In this document: positions 12,661 through 24,756 of the stretch, in pieces
Layout of the letters: the number at the start of each line of letters is the position of its first letter
How positions within the stretch are numbered: the first letter of the stretch is position 1
Source of the DNA: Sorex araneus
Lineage: Eukaryota > Chordata > Mammalia > Eulipotyphla > Soricidae
NCBI RefSeq assembly: GCF_027595985.1
Contig: NC_073305.1
Span: forward strand, 81,041,974 to 81,105,973
Direction of reading: 5' to 3'
DNA: 64,000 nucleotides
Notes under the pieces: model-generated
The model's database searches: none
What the model was told of the DNA's origin: nothing
Seen by the model: only the letters and a program-made list of their open reading frames with translations
Program-made: the position numbers and the translations under genes

Positions 12661-13544
12661 GATGTTGGTCTAACCCTTTTACTCATATGTGTATTCCTTA
12701 TTAGGAACATCTCAAAATGAAAAGAGTTCTCTCTCTGTTCCCATATTTGACACTCTTGTAGTTCATTTAAGGTGATAAATAAATGATAAATAATCTCACG
12801 AACAGTTTCTGATTATCCAATGAAGTGACTCTGGCTGACATGTGATAGAGAAAATATTCAGCAAAATTTCAATGATTAAAATCTTACAAATTCTTTTATG
12901 GATTGGGGACTCCTTTAGAAATATTTCTCTTTTACCTATGGGGGAATAGTGCCTTATTTTTATTTTACTTTATACTTTCCTTTCCCTTTGGTCCACTAAA
13001 AATGAACATATTAAAGGAGAAGAATGCTGCAAATGCAAGTTGAGGGCTAGACAAACATTTCTGTGTCCCATATTTTGTATCTCTTAAAAGAGCATTTTTA
13101 AAAAATAGAGCATTTTCATGGAAAAGGAAGATTCATTATGGTCTCTTTCACAAGATAAAGCAGAGGAGATAGCAACATCTGAAACAGCTTAGAAAAGAAC
13201 TGAAGTTGTTCATAGCAAGCTGTCCAAGGAGACTGTGAAATAAGTGGGTCTCAGATAAGAGACTTGTTTGTCTAAAATTGCAAATAAGAATCAGGACATC
13301 TGTGACGTGAAAAGTAGAGAGACAGTTCTTACAGTTTCTGTATAAAAACACTATTAGGTTTCTGAAATGAATGACAGTTAGAAGTTTCCTAGGTCTAATA
13401 GTGCCAAGAACTGCAGTGAATATTAACTTCAGTTTGCAGGGAAGTACATGATGTCACAAGGTTCATTTAAAAATGCTTTTCATCACTATTGTGTCTCATA
13501 AGCATATGACACTTGACAGGTAACAAAGCTGACAAGGTGATTCA

Positions 13545-13680
13545 GTTTAAGCACAAGGGTGATGTGACTATTACAAGTATCCCTGTTTTATAGACTAGAA
13601 AAACTAGATACCAGAACCAATAGATGCAGCAGCCAGGAGAAAGATGTAGGTCTGGGTCTAAATTCTTTCTATTACTATCT
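13545..13680 (-). mobile_element. Possible MIR fragment
   Basis: 'tatccctgttttatagactag' and 'aaaaactagataccagaac' resemble the antisense MIR core region. Low identity. Confidence 0.35.
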
Positions 13681-15767
13681 GTATCTTTCTTGTACAAAAG
13701 ATACAGATCACAGTCTAGAGCAGTTCTTTACTTATCTCACAAATACTGACTTTAATGACTATCTACTAATACACAATTTATTGCACAACCATGTGTGTAA
13801 AAACATTAGAAGATGGGAGGTTGGTGTAGGGATTTTCTATTCTAGTTGTCTAGGCCAGACTTCCTAAGTAGCAGAGGAGAAAATCAAACTGTGAAAGATG
13901 ACTCAGATAGGCGACCAGGACCAAGGTTAGAGCTTTTCCTTCTAAGCAACATAATCCAGTCTAGAAATGAGATCCTTTATTATCCTCTGGCTAGTACATG
14001 GGAGAATGACTGCTCTACATGTTGCAAAGAAACACATGGATTTTGGAGCTTTTTCTTTTTTTTTTTTTTTTTACTAATTTTATTTTTTTTGGAGCTTTTT
14101 CTTTTCTAAAACTCTGCCTTCATTTCTTATGATGGGGAATTAAATTGAAAAATAAAATACTATTGTCTATATTTCTACTAGTGTAAGCAATGAAAATATA
14201 TGCATTTATAGAGTCTTAGCTCATTTCACTCAATTAAAAATTCCAGGATGCTTATTTTATGAATGAATTTGTCACATTCCTAGGACCTGAGTATCAAAAT
14301 CAATATTTCTTTATTGACTATGGCTCATATTTGTTATTTAAATAAACAAGGTGAATCATGAAAGGTACTTACACAAGGTCAAATGCAAAAAATCAATCCA
14401 CACTTATTATAATTAGCATTAATTCAGTATCATTATCTTTAACTTATTATATCACTATGTCAAGAGAGAAAATTTTTTAGAATGCTCTGCTCTGGCAATT
14501 TAATGCTTCTGTTTACTCCTTCTTTGACTGCACTGGGAGAAAAGAATATAATGATGTCTCATCATTTCCTGCAAAATGTTAGGTTTAGGCCATTTCTGTA
14601 CTTATCACTTAGTTAGGCTGTGGATTTTATGAGCCCTGATGGCTAAATCTTGAAGAATAAGAATTGAGTGCCAGGAACACCACAGTGTATTTTGAAGAAG
14701 AAATAAACAGAGAGAAACTCTTTCTAATTAGAAAGAATATACACTATAAGGGCTGAGATAGACAAAGGGTGAGATAACAAATACCTGCACATCTCTAGGA
14801 GACTGGAGAACTTTGAGACCAATGTGGAATGGGATGAAGAGGACACATGCTCCTGGGTTCTAGCCATAAACCTGGTAAGGCACAGAAACCATATGAAGCC
14901 ATCTACTTTTGGGGGACAGTGGCGATGCAGAGACATATTTGAAACTCCAATGACCAGGAGCACTTCATTTTTCTGCAATAGATAACAACCCTAGGGATAT
15001 GGTGAAGAATTTATTATGTACATACAATTTACTGTTGGTGCAAAAGAATAGGACGTTGGTTCCTCGCCAAAAATCTCTGAGGCATCCTTGGAAGGGGGAT
15101 AGGTCAAGTCCTGCCCTGTTGAAGCCCCAGCAGCTGCACCCACACTTCACTGCTGCCACCATGACAACGGTCTAAGCGTAACTTCACAGCTTCACTAAGA
15201 ATCTCTGCAGACTCATCCCAGTTCTACAGATCCTAAAGTTTCTGCTGCGAAACACCTCTAAATTCCATAGTACTTAAACTCCATAGGGACACACCAAGTT
15301 AGATGAAAAAGTAACATAAAAGTCAACTAAATTCAACAAACAAAAACAATAACTAGCAATGAACATCTTAGTAAATCTTCAAAGACTTAATAACCCCATG
15401 GTGAGATATAGCAATGTTCATAATTATTTTTTTACTGAAGTATTTTTTATAATTCCTCTAGTAACAAGAAATATAAAGCAAATTTTTGTATGCCTGCTAA
15501 TGGTCAGGCTTGGTTGGGAAAATGGGGACAATGGTGAAGGCAAGGTCATTCAGGTGGTTGGATTGTTGTTGGAACATCCAAAGCCCATAACAACTGTGTT
15601 ATAAACAATTTTGTAAACCAGTGTGATTTTTTTTAAAAAAAGAGCAAGACCTTGGAATCAAACATGGTGATATGTTGCAGAACGTTTTATAAGTAGGAGT
15701 TTTGGCCCATCTGCTTCATGTTTGAGGAGTTATACTATCACCTGCTTGTTCTTTAAAACCATCTTTT
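13681..15767. other. Unassigned DNA
   Basis: No gene. Includes a 27-bp T-rich insert between 19-bp direct repeats at 14041-14105 (see findings). The minus-strand open frames at 14724-14978 and 14965-15162 have no recognisable domain. Confidence 0.5.
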
Positions 15768-16064
15768 AAAACAGCTTTATTGATATAATTGACAGACTAC
15801 ACACTTCACACACTTACAGGATAAGAATTAGTGACTTCCAACACATTTACAGAGTTGTGCAAACATCCTCACAATTTAAAACATGATTATTTCTTCCAAG
15901 AACCCCCCTTCCCCATGTTAATGAGCCATAACTCACTTGATTACTTCATTCCTCCAAAGTCCTAAGCAATTGCTAATCAATTTTCTCTCTGCAGATCTGC
16001 CTGGTTTGGTATTTCATGTAAAAGAGATTCTGTAATGTGAGTTTGGTAGCATTCACTTGGAATA

Positions 16065-16583
16065 ATATTTTTTTTTAATTTTATTGAATCACCATTATAT
16101 ACTTACAAGTTTTCATGTTTGGGTTACAATCTCCCAATGATCAAACACCCATCTCTCCACCAGTGCACATTCCCTACCACCAATATCCTGCATATACCGC
16201 CCCCTTTCCCACCCTCCCCATGCCTCCATGGCAGACAATATTCCCTGTACTCTCTCTCTCTACTTTGTGGCTTTATGGTACATAACACAGACACCGAGAG
16301 GTCATCATGTTTGGTTCACTATGTTCAGCATGCATCTCCCATCCCGACTGATTACTCCAGCCAGAATTTTCTTAGTGATCCCTTCTCTATTCCATCTGCC
16401 TTCTCCCCTCCGCTCATGAAGCAGGCTTCAAGCTGTGGGGCAAGCCTCCTGGCCATTGTATCTACTGTCCTTGGGTGTGAGCCTCATGTGTGTTATCCTA
16501 TACTCCACAAATGAGTGCAGTCCTTCTATGTCTGTCCATCTCTTTCTGACTCATCTCACTTAGCATGCTACTCTCCATGTCTA
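16065..16583 (-). mobile_element. Younger L1 3' end nested in ancient L1
   Basis: Antisense lineage-specific L1 3'UTR ('ttttattgaatcaccattat', 'ccaccagtgcacattcccta') running up to the ORF2 end near 16560 ('tctttctgactcatctcact'). The 12-bp target duplication, tcacttggaata, is at 16053-16064 and 16584-16595, inside the ancient L1, which resumes after it. Confidence 0.9.
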
Positions 16584-16721
16584 TCACTTGGAATAGTATT
16601 TTCAAAGTTCAGACACTTTGAACATTTATCATTGCTTCATTTCTTTTGCTTGACAAATATTTCACTGCATAAATATACTACATTTTACCTTCCATTCTTA
16701 TGTTTTCAGCTTCTGGGGTGT

Positions 16722-16888
16722 TACATTTTTTGGACACAACCATCACTGTTTAGGCTTACTCCTGACTTTCTGCCCACAGGTTACTTCTTGGAAGCCTTGG
16801 AGAACCTTATAGTGTGTCTCGAAGATTGAACTCAGGTTAACTATGCGTAAGGCAAGCCTCCTACCCAATTTATTATCTTTCGACCCCT
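16722..16888 (-). mobile_element. Old SINE copy in ancient L1
   Basis: Antisense: 'ggcttactcctgactttctg', 'gattgaactcaggttaacta', 'aaggcaagcctcctaccc'. Interrupts the ancient L1. Confidence 0.7.
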
Positions 16889-16967
16889 CTTTTATTTTTA
16901 AGGTGATGTTATCATTTAAGTGGGTGTGCAGTTATATTTCATATGTTTATTGGATTTTGGATCATCC

Positions 16968-17076
16968 TATGATGGTCAGGCATCACTTTTGATGGTGCTT
17001 GAAGGACAATACAGTGACAGGAGTTGAACTCACACTTCCATATATAAATCATGTACTACAGCCTTTTGAGTTATTT
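16968..17076 (-). mobile_element. Old SINE fragment
   Basis: Antisense: 'gatggtcaggcatcactttt', 'aggagttgaactcacacttcc'. Diverged and partial. Confidence 0.5.
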
Positions 17077-17233
17077 TATCAGACTTTCTCATATTTATTT
17101 TGATTTATATTTCCTTGATGGCTAATCTATTGAGAATTTTAAATGTATAAGTGGTTCTTCAAAAATTCATGTATCTTCTTCAGACAACTATTTAGACTAT
17201 TTGCCCAATTAAAAAAAAGCCCCAAAACTTGAG

Positions 17234-17397
17234 AAGGTGGTATTTGGTCCACAAGTGGCTATGTTCAAAGTTACTCTTGGGTCTATGTGCAGTTTCCTGG
17301 TATTTTGTGGGAGACCATATTTGGTGATGGAGCTCAAGCCAGGGTCAGTTGCATGCAAGGCAAGCACCTTAACCCTTATACTATCTCTCTGGCACTT
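17234..17397 (-). mobile_element. Old SINE copy
   Basis: Antisense: 'gttactcttgggtctatgtg', 'catgcaaggcaagcacctta', 'ctatctctctggcac'. The ancient L1 continues on both sides. Confidence 0.75.
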
Positions 17398-17504
17398 TTT
17401 TCCAACTTTTAAATTGGGTTATTGTCTTTGTATAATAGAATTGAACTAGTTACTCATATGTTTTAGCTATAAGTACCATTCAGATATATGATTGGCAAGT
17501 CATC

Positions 17505-17885
17505 TTTCTCATGCTGTGTCATTTGGACTACTATAGTAGGATACTACAAACTGATGGTTTATAAATCACAGAAACTTATTTCTCAGCACTGTGAAAGCTG
17601 TATATCCTGGATCAAAATGACCACATGGTCCAGTTCTGAGGAAGATGCACTTTCTGCTTGGAGATTGCTAAATTCTCACTGTGACTTTTCATGGTAGAAG
17701 GGAGGCAAGGTGCTCTCCAGAATCTCTTCATAAGTGCACAAATCTCAGTCATGTGGGACCTGACCTCATGAGCCTAATTATCTCCCCAAATCCCATATTC
17801 TAATAACATCCCCCTGATCATTAGTTCTTCAACATATGAATTTTGGGGATCACAAACATTCAGCAGAACATCCCATGGGATGTCT
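17505..17885 (-). mobile_element. MaLR-like LTR
   Basis: Antisense LTR of MaLR (MLT1/MST) appearance: 'gatggtttataaatcacaga', 'aacttatttctcagcactgtg', 'gacctgacctcatgagcctaatta', 'caacatatgaattttgggg' and 'cacaaacattcagcagaac', in the order expected for the reverse complement of such LTRs. No internal retroviral sequence is adjacent, so probably a solo LTR. Family assignment is from memory. Confidence 0.65.
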
Positions 17886-17897
17886 TTGACTTCTTGG

Positions 17898-18152
17898 TGG
17901 TACCCTTTGGAGCTCCAGTTGGATATTTATGTGCTCAGAGGCCTGAGTTCTACTGGCCAGTGGTCTAATGATAGGTCTAAGGACACAATGCTACTTGGGT
18001 CCTGTGGTTCCTGGAACCATCAGAGTGAAGTGGAGGTGTGCAGAGGTCACTAGTGTCACACCCTGAAGTGTTCAAAGGATCTTGCAGTGCCAGGGATCAA
18101 ACCAGGGTAAGCACATACATGTGCCCTAACCCCTGTGTTATCTTCCTGGATC
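17898..18152 (-). mobile_element. Old SINE, weak
   Basis: Antisense SINE-like end: 'cttgcagtgccagggatcaaaccagg', 'gtgccctaacccctgtgttatc'. The left half is poorly matched. Confidence 0.5.
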
Positions 18153-18940
18153 TATACACATAAGTTTCTGAATTAGTATGATATTATGCTCATTAAACAT
18201 GTTTGATGAAGTAATGAAGGCTCTGTGAACTTAACTGATTTGCTCTTATGAGATAAAGGACCAGGCTAGCATTTGAACTTGCTACTCCAGGACTATCCCC
18301 CATCCTTCTTCACTTCTCCCCAGGTTTGGAAAGGAAGGGGAAGCCTAGGAGAAAAACAGCTCTGTGTGATTTGAATTGCACTGAAGAGAAGGAGCAAGTT
18401 GCTCTACTGAGGTTTATGAACTACTGTCCCAGGCTGCCTTGAGAACCTGAGTTCTCTATTGTTACCAAGAAATGGCCCTGGCATGAGTCTGCCACCACAG
18501 CCCCAGAAGGACATCCAAACCAACTCTCTTTGTTGTATGTCCAAGGTGATCCTAACTCACCAGATAATCATCCCTTCCTACATCTCAATCTTACACACAA
18601 TCATGGATGGGACATAGTAGTGAGCAGCTACATCTCGTATGATGCAAGCTGTCCCTGAACTAGTCTGGAGAGAGAGTTTTGCTAACACAACCCATCTTTC
18701 AAGTTGACTTTCACAAGGGAAGTCAGCCTTATTAGTTGGCTTCTATGTCTTTAGAGTCAAGAAAGTAGAAACTCAGTAACCTAGATGCAGATTGGGTAGT
18801 ATGATCTTACCTTCCAAAATGAAGAGAAGAACCAGACCAATTCTTTATAATTGCACACAAAAGAGAAGAGTTCTTGGAGAAAGCAGATAGCAGCATGGAT
18901 TGGATGGCCATCCTGAGTCTCTTCAGTCTTCCTAAAGTAG
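18153..18940. other. Unassigned DNA
   Basis: No repeat family or gene recognised. Short open frames only. Confidence 0.45.
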
Positions 18941-19191
18941 CAATGTAGCATTGTCATCCCGTTGTTCATCAATTTGCTCCAGTGGGCACCAGTAATGTCT
19001 CCATTGTGAGACTTCTTGTTACTGTTTTTGGCATATTGAATATGCCACAGGTAGCTTGCCAGGCTCTGCTGTGTGGGCGGGATAATCTCAGTAGCTTGCT
19101 GGGTTCTTTGAGAGGGACAAAGGAATTGAATCCAGGTCGGCTGCGTGCAAGGCAAACGCCCTACCCGCTGTGCTATCTCTCCAATCCTTTC
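18941..19191 (-). mobile_element. SINE-B copy
   Basis: Full-length antisense copy: RTE tail ('gttgttcatcaatttgctcc', 'gggcaccagtaatgtctcca'), body and tRNA head ('gctgtgctatctctcca'). Target duplication cttcctaaagta at 18928-18939 and 19192-19203. Confidence 0.93.
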
Positions 19192-19205
19192 CTTCCTAAA
19201 GTAAC

Positions 19206-20344
19206 CCTGACTTATGCTAACCAGCTTCTGACTGAGTCAAAGAAATTTAATTCTTCCTCCACTGAGGAAACTGGTGAGCCTAGAGTCTTGCTCCCTGGGA
19301 AATTCTCCCTCTCTATCTTATGGTGCACTGGCCATGCTGCATGTGTCAATCATATCTTAATTCTTGATCCTGGAAACCCACATGAGTATTGGGAAAAGAA
19401 GGATGGAAACAGGTATTACTCTTTGTGGTTGATTCTCATGGAATGTATTATCCTTCCCTTTATTTTGTGTTTTCCGTTCCTCTCCCTCCCTCAATGGGAC
19501 TAAAACACAACTTGCTTGTTTTTAAAACAAACCAGAGAAACATTGCAGTGCATATTCATAAAGTCATTTTAGTATAATCCTTTGACACTTTTGTAGCTTG
19601 TATGTAGCAAGCTGGAACTGTGTATATAAATAATAAATTAGAGGAAAGAAGACAAAAACATTAAAAGGAAAAAAATCAGAATTTTATTTCCCAGAATATT
19701 TAGATGGGTTAGTTTATTCAGTGGCTCACTCTCCCTACACTATACATGGGGTGTAGACTACAAGAAGAACACTTATATCCCCACTTGCCTTCAGGGACAC
19801 AGATTGATCAAAACCCTATATTTTGCTGCTTTATTGTCCACCCACCCTATCATGGTATCAGCGGAAAAGAGAAATAAAGGCTTTATCCCTATGCCCAAGT
19901 TTCGGTTTGGGATTAACATTTATCATTTTTATTTCATTTCTCTTGACCCACGCAGGTCACACTACTGTGTAACACTAGGAAAATGAAGAAAAAATGCTTG
20001 ACATTCAGAGAGACAGCTAAGAAGAAACTGCACCTATTTCTCTTGACAGGAAGGACTGTTTGGACAGGGAACTTTATCCATAACACCTACTTTATTTACA
20101 TAGATCTTTCAGAACATCATGTAAGAACACAGGAGTTCTGAGACAAAAGTAGTTTGATAATGGGCCATAAATATGAGATCCAAATCTTATGGAAGCAAAT
20201 AGGAGCCTCCCTTTGATGTAGGCAGGTAGGTAATATAGACAAGGGTCCTCCTCCAAGGCAATGGCAATGAATTTCCTGGGAAATAATAAAACCAATAGCC
20301 ATGGAGCTGCAAAAGCCAACTTTGCAGAAAACAGGCACTAAGGT
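19206..20344. other. Unassigned DNA
   Basis: No gene. The open frame that runs through 18982-19503 is mostly SINE translation followed by non-coding sequence. Confidence 0.45.
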
Positions 20345-20960
20345 CTAATAAGATTTTCACCTGGCACCAGTAACAGACCCAGAGAAGGCTGGACCACCAC
20401 CCCTACCTCTTCCCTAGCAGCTTCAGCAGGACAAAAGGCCAGAAAAGGAATTTCAAAGAAAACCACTGACCACTCCCAACTCTTACTGGGCCCTGCCCCC
20501 TGGACAAGCTACTTAGCAATGGACTTTTACCTAGGTAGAAGCCCCATGTGGGGGCAGATTAGAAAAACCCTATTAAAGTCAACTTGGACAAAGGAAGTGC
20601 ACATATGATGCCTTAGCTGATGATGTGCTGCTTGTGCTCACATGGCACAGCACATGTGGTACCCAAGCACATGTAGTACCCAAGCACATGTGGTGTCCGC
20701 ATCTCCCTTCTTAAGATGTGTACTTTCATGTTTTCATATCTAATGCTGGGATGTATGTAGAAGCTCTTTCCACCTTTGGAAGAAGCCCACGCTCTCTCTT
20801 GAGTGCATTACTCTCTACTCTCTCTCATTTTCTTTCTCTCCCTTCTCCTTCCTAAAAACCTCCAAATAAAATCTGTTTTTACTTCACTGCTCATCTACTC
20901 CTGAAATTCTTTTGTGCGAGGCAAGACAAGTACCTGGGTCTCAGGGTAGCAGAAACAGAT
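20345..20960 (+). mobile_element. Probable retroviral LTR
   Basis: LTR-like organisation: a U3-like stretch with short tandem repeats of about 20 bp ('aagcacatgtagtaccc', 20645-20700) and a pyrimidine-rich segment with the polyadenylation signal AATAAA (20865-20870). A U5-like segment 'tactcctgaaattcttttgtg' follows at 20900. The left boundary is a guess, and no TG...CA ends or target duplication were fixed. It could be another repeat type. Confidence 0.5.
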
Positions 20961-22280
20961 TGGGAGAAAGTGACCAAGTGACTATCCCTGCCACACAGAA
21001 GCCACCCACAGGGTCCACCAGCTTCACCTTAGGGGAGACAATCTATCCTCAATGCATTCAGTCCATTTAAAACAATGCTCTGTAGCTGAAATACACAGGT
21101 CTTAACACAGGAGTTAAAATAGGCTTGCTCTTTTCTCCAATTACTTGCAAAGAACTACCTCAGATACCTAGCACTTCCTTTACCTGTATCGTTAGAGGCA
21201 CTAGTTCCCACGGGAGAAGGGGATGTGACTCCCAAGTGGCACAGTTAGGTTTCTACTGAGCCTGAAATGATAACTGCCACTTAGTCTCTTTCGAGGGGTG
21301 GGGTGCTAATCATGCTGCAAGACTAGGGGTCAAAGAAGGAACTGACTGGTCTGTAGGGAGAAATTGACCCTGGTTCTCAGCAGAAGGTAAGGTTGCTGCA
21401 CAAAGGAGAGAGGAAAAGGTTTGCCAAAACTAAGATCATGAAGAGACACCTCCTGCTGCTTTCATGTCTGCAATAATGGGAATAGGAAATTGCAGTAATC
21501 ACAGCTTGACAAAAGCAAGGCTACTAAGGACTCCAATCCCTCAGAGATAAGGTCTGGTTTATTTCAACAGGCCAGCAACCTAAATAAGTTTAAGTGTTGC
21601 CTGAGGGTGAGGGAAATGTAGAATGTGTGACATGAATATTCAGTGTGGCTTCAAATACTGCAAGCCCCTCCATACAACAGGAACATCAGTTTCTTAAATT
21701 AATCCTTGTTCCTTTTGTGGGTAGTAAAGATCCTGGCCATCTACCACTCTGAGGAGTTGGTAATGGATCTGACCTAATTCATGGCAGGAGCAGGTCTAAT
21801 GGTACCTGAAGAGGAGGGAATAATTGTCTCCGTTGCCCCTGTGTCATGTCTTATTAGTCCAACTCTAATATTTGTGGCACTGAACAGATCTCTGAGTCTC
21901 AGATCTCCTCTGATGCTATGAAAACCGACACAAATGCAGCCAGGAGAAGCAAGTTTAATCCCACTGGGGGAAAATTTGCAATCCTTGGTGAACAGAGCTA
22001 GACCAGAATTGCTCCCACTGCCTCCATCAAGGAGATAATTTGGGGTAGTGGTGCATCTGCTTTTCAGGTTGGCCCCAATCAAATCAAACCCACTGAGTTT
22101 CGCATCTAGCTCGATAACATAACTCTAATATTGGCATATTTTCCCACAGCCCTTATTTCTGTTCCTTGGAAGCATCTCCCCCAAAACTATCTGCAGCCTA
22201 ACTAATTTCAGTGATCATTGTCTTTGTCTCAGGCTCTATTTTCAGAAGACCCAACTTAAAATAAAATTATATACAATTTT
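20961..22280. other. Unassigned DNA next to the LTR-like block
   Basis: Contains a minus-strand open frame at 21774-22082 (102 codons), cysteine-poor, with no motif I recognise. It could be leftover endogenous retroviral sequence given its neighbour, but nothing in it shows this directly. Confidence 0.35.
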
Positions 22281-22448
22281 AGGGCCAGAAACGATAGTTC
22301 AGCATGTAGGGCATCTGCAACTGATCCACATTCAATCCCCAGAATCTCATATGGTCCATGGAGCAATGCCAGGAGTGATTTCTGAGTGTAGAACTAAGAA
22401 TAACCCAGAGCATAACCCAGAGCATAACCGGGTATGGCCCCAAACCCA
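22281..22448 (+). mobile_element. SINE-A copy
   Basis: Sense copy: 'gggccagaaacgatagttca', 'tctcatatggtccatggagc'. A 12-bp internal tandem duplication (agcataacccag) lies at 22400-22423. Confidence 0.85.
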
Positions 22449-22574
22449 CCTCTCTGAAATATACATACAAGTATATGTATCTCATAAAATGTTAAGCTCG
22501 GGAAAACTAGGATTTCCATGTATATTCCTCTGGCCATCCATTATTTCAAAAGGCAACATATGTCCTCTGACTGT

Positions 22575-22819
22575 ACTTTTTTTTTAATTGAATCACTGTG
22601 AGATAGACAGTTATAAAGCTATTCCTGGTCATACTGTTTCAGTCATACAGTGTTCCAATACCCATCCCTACACCAGTGTACATTTACCACCATTCAATGT
22701 CCCCTGTTTCCTTCCTGACACCCTCCACTCTCCAACTTTCTCCAGCCTGTCTCTATGGAAGGCACTTTCTCTTTCTCTGTCTCTCTGTCTCTCTATCTCT
22801 CTGTCTCTCTGTCTGTCTC

Positions 22820-22867
<48 letters not shown>

Positions 22868-23229
22868 TTTGGGCATTATGATTTGCAATACATATACTGA
22901 AAGGCTATTCTGTTTGTTCCTTTAGCGATTTTCAGCACACAGTTCTTACCCAGAGTGATCATTTCCAACTATCTTTGTCATAGTGGTCCCTTCTCTATTC
23001 CAACTGTCTTCACCCTCAGCACTTGACTCAGGCTTCCAACTGTGGACCAATCTTGTTGACCTTATTTTTACTGTCCTTGGGTATTAGTCTCATATTATAC
23101 CTTTAAATATCCCACAAAAGAATTAAAAATTATGTTATGAAATTTATTTAAAAATAGATATGGATAGTATCAAGCTGAGAGAAATGAGTCAGAAGAAGAG
23201 GGATAGACAGAATGATTGACTGCACTCAT
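22575..23229 (-). mobile_element. L1 3' end with 5' inversion
   Basis: 22575-23150 is antisense L1 3'UTR and ORF2 end ('tgaatcactgtgagatagac', 'cttgggtattagtctcatat'). The next 79 bp (23151-23229) run in sense and encode the immediately upstream ORF2 tail ('gaaatgagtcagaag', 'gactgcactcat'). This is the arrangement left by twin priming. A CT-rich array interrupts the 3'UTR at 22763-22866. Confidence 0.82.
22763..22866 (+). repeat. (CT)n / (CTGTCT)n array
   Basis: Pyrimidine array within the L1 3'UTR, at a position where other copies have a short 'ctctctctct' run, so probably an expansion of an L1 sequence. Confidence 0.9.
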
Positions 23230-23254
23230 TTTTAAAAGTTCTCTCTTCCTTTTT

Positions 23255-23560
23255 AATTTAAAATTATTATTTAATTGAAGAACCATTACTACATGTTATT
23301 GATAGTTGAGTTTTAGGCATTAAATACGCTAGCATCCATCCCACCACCAGTGTCAACTTCCATCCATCAGCGTTCCCATTTTATCTCCTTATTTACCTCC
23401 CCCACATCTACCACCTGCCACACTGACAGGCACACTTTAAAGTTTGGTGACTATAGCTTGGATATTCTGTTTTCAGTGTTGCTGAGTCTGTGCTTTGTAT
23501 GTATAGTTGTATCACCCCCTCCTACCAGTATACCATGGCCCTTTACCCCTGGTTTGTGTT
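23255..23560 (-). mobile_element. Older L1 3' end
   Basis: Antisense: 'ttaattgaagaaccattact', 'catcccaccaccagtgtcaa', 'agtttggtgactatagcttgg'. Diverged from the neighbouring younger copy. Confidence 0.65.
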
Positions 23561-24744
23561 ACTTCCTTTTCTTTTCTTCTTCCTTTTCCCCTCAATTTCT
23601 TTCATTCTCTGTTCTCTTCCCTATTCTCTTGGGTCAATCATCCTTACAAAACAAGAATAGGAAGATAAACACTAGTCCTCAATGGCTGCAAAGAGAGCTG
23701 AAGCTGATATGCAAACACAGTGTTTTCATGTGGCCACTGGCTGTTTGGGGAAAATATCTTCCTTGATAAGACACCTGGCATATTAACCAAACCTGCCACA
23801 TGAGAGTCTGCCACTTTAAGATTTTGCAATGGACTTCCAAACTGTTTTTCTTAAACTTCTTGTCTGGAGACCCCTAGGTTTACTAATCTAAGCTCCAAGC
23901 AGCTAGCTGAACTTCAAAACCCCTGTAACAATCTGGAAGAGTCAGTGTACTCCAAAGTATTTCATTTCCTCCCAGAGTCATCTGCTCTCTGATAGGAAGT
24001 AGATGACTAAGCAATTATCAGTCCCACAGACAGTTCTAGCACAAGGAACACATAATTCAGACAGCATGCACCACAAAGCTCATTTACTGGAAAATAAAAA
24101 GAAGCAAGTAGCATTTAAAAAAAATTAGAGATCAGATCATGACCTCAACTGATCACTCTGTTATTAATGTCATATGTTTCCTCCAGAGATGATGGGATTT
24201 CTTTTCTGCATTTTATAGCACAGATTTCAGACACGTCTTAAGTAGTAGATTTCAACAACTTCTCTCTTAACACACCATTCTACTGTGTTTCTATACATTA
24301 GCCAAAATTAGCTCTTAAACTCTAATTACAAATATCCTGAGTTATTTTGTTTTAAAGAACAAACAAATAAGTCAACCAATGTGCATTTATTGAATAAGTC
24401 TTATGGAGAAATTGCTGCCATTTATGTAATTGAGTGTATAAACTTAGGTAAAACAGGATCTATTTCTTCACAGGTCTTAGAACGGTCTCATTTAGAACAG
24501 TTTTAGCGTTAGACGTGTTGAATAAATCATTATTATCAGAACCTTAGAATTCCAGTATCTATTTAAGAATTGTATTGAGAAAAAGAGAAATATTCTAGGA
24601 ATCATTTTGGGGGTAAGTCTAACTTTTGCATTTTCCAAAACAGAAATTTATGTTGCCCTCAGTAAATTTTACTATATTTAGATTTCCATTGAGAGGATTT
24701 CTAGTAAGAAGCAATTTCTTTTCAAAGTTTTAATGCTTGGAACT
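23561..24744. other. Unassigned DNA
   Basis: No gene or repeat assigned. AT-rich throughout. Confidence 0.45.
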
Positions 24745-24756
24745 AGATCTCAACTT

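Larger units (their letters stand above)
15768..17500 (-). mobile_element. Ancient L1 (L1M-like), interrupted
   Basis: Antisense ancient L1 read from the 3'UTR ('cagctttattgatataattgac', 15770) through 'gagttgtgcaaacatcctcac' (15852) and 'tcatgtaaaagagattctgta' (16015). It continues into the ORF2 end ('ccttgatggctaatctattg' 17112, 'tttgcccaatt' 17199, 'ttgggttattgtctttgtat' 17413). It is split by a younger L1 (16065-16583) and SINEs at 16722, 16968 and 17234. Type assignment is from remembered phrase order of mammalian L1M 3' ends. Confidence 0.8.

Noticed and set aside
15030..15060. 'tgttggtgcaaaagaata' as a mariner/MADE-type end
   Set aside because: No matching inverted partner within several hundred bases.
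18982..19503. 173-codon plus frame
   Set aside because: The first half is SINE-B read in antisense; the rest shows no domain or conservation evidence.
22588..22900. SLSLSLS-rich frames as a signal-peptide-like gene
   Set aside because: CT microsatellite within an L1 3'UTR.
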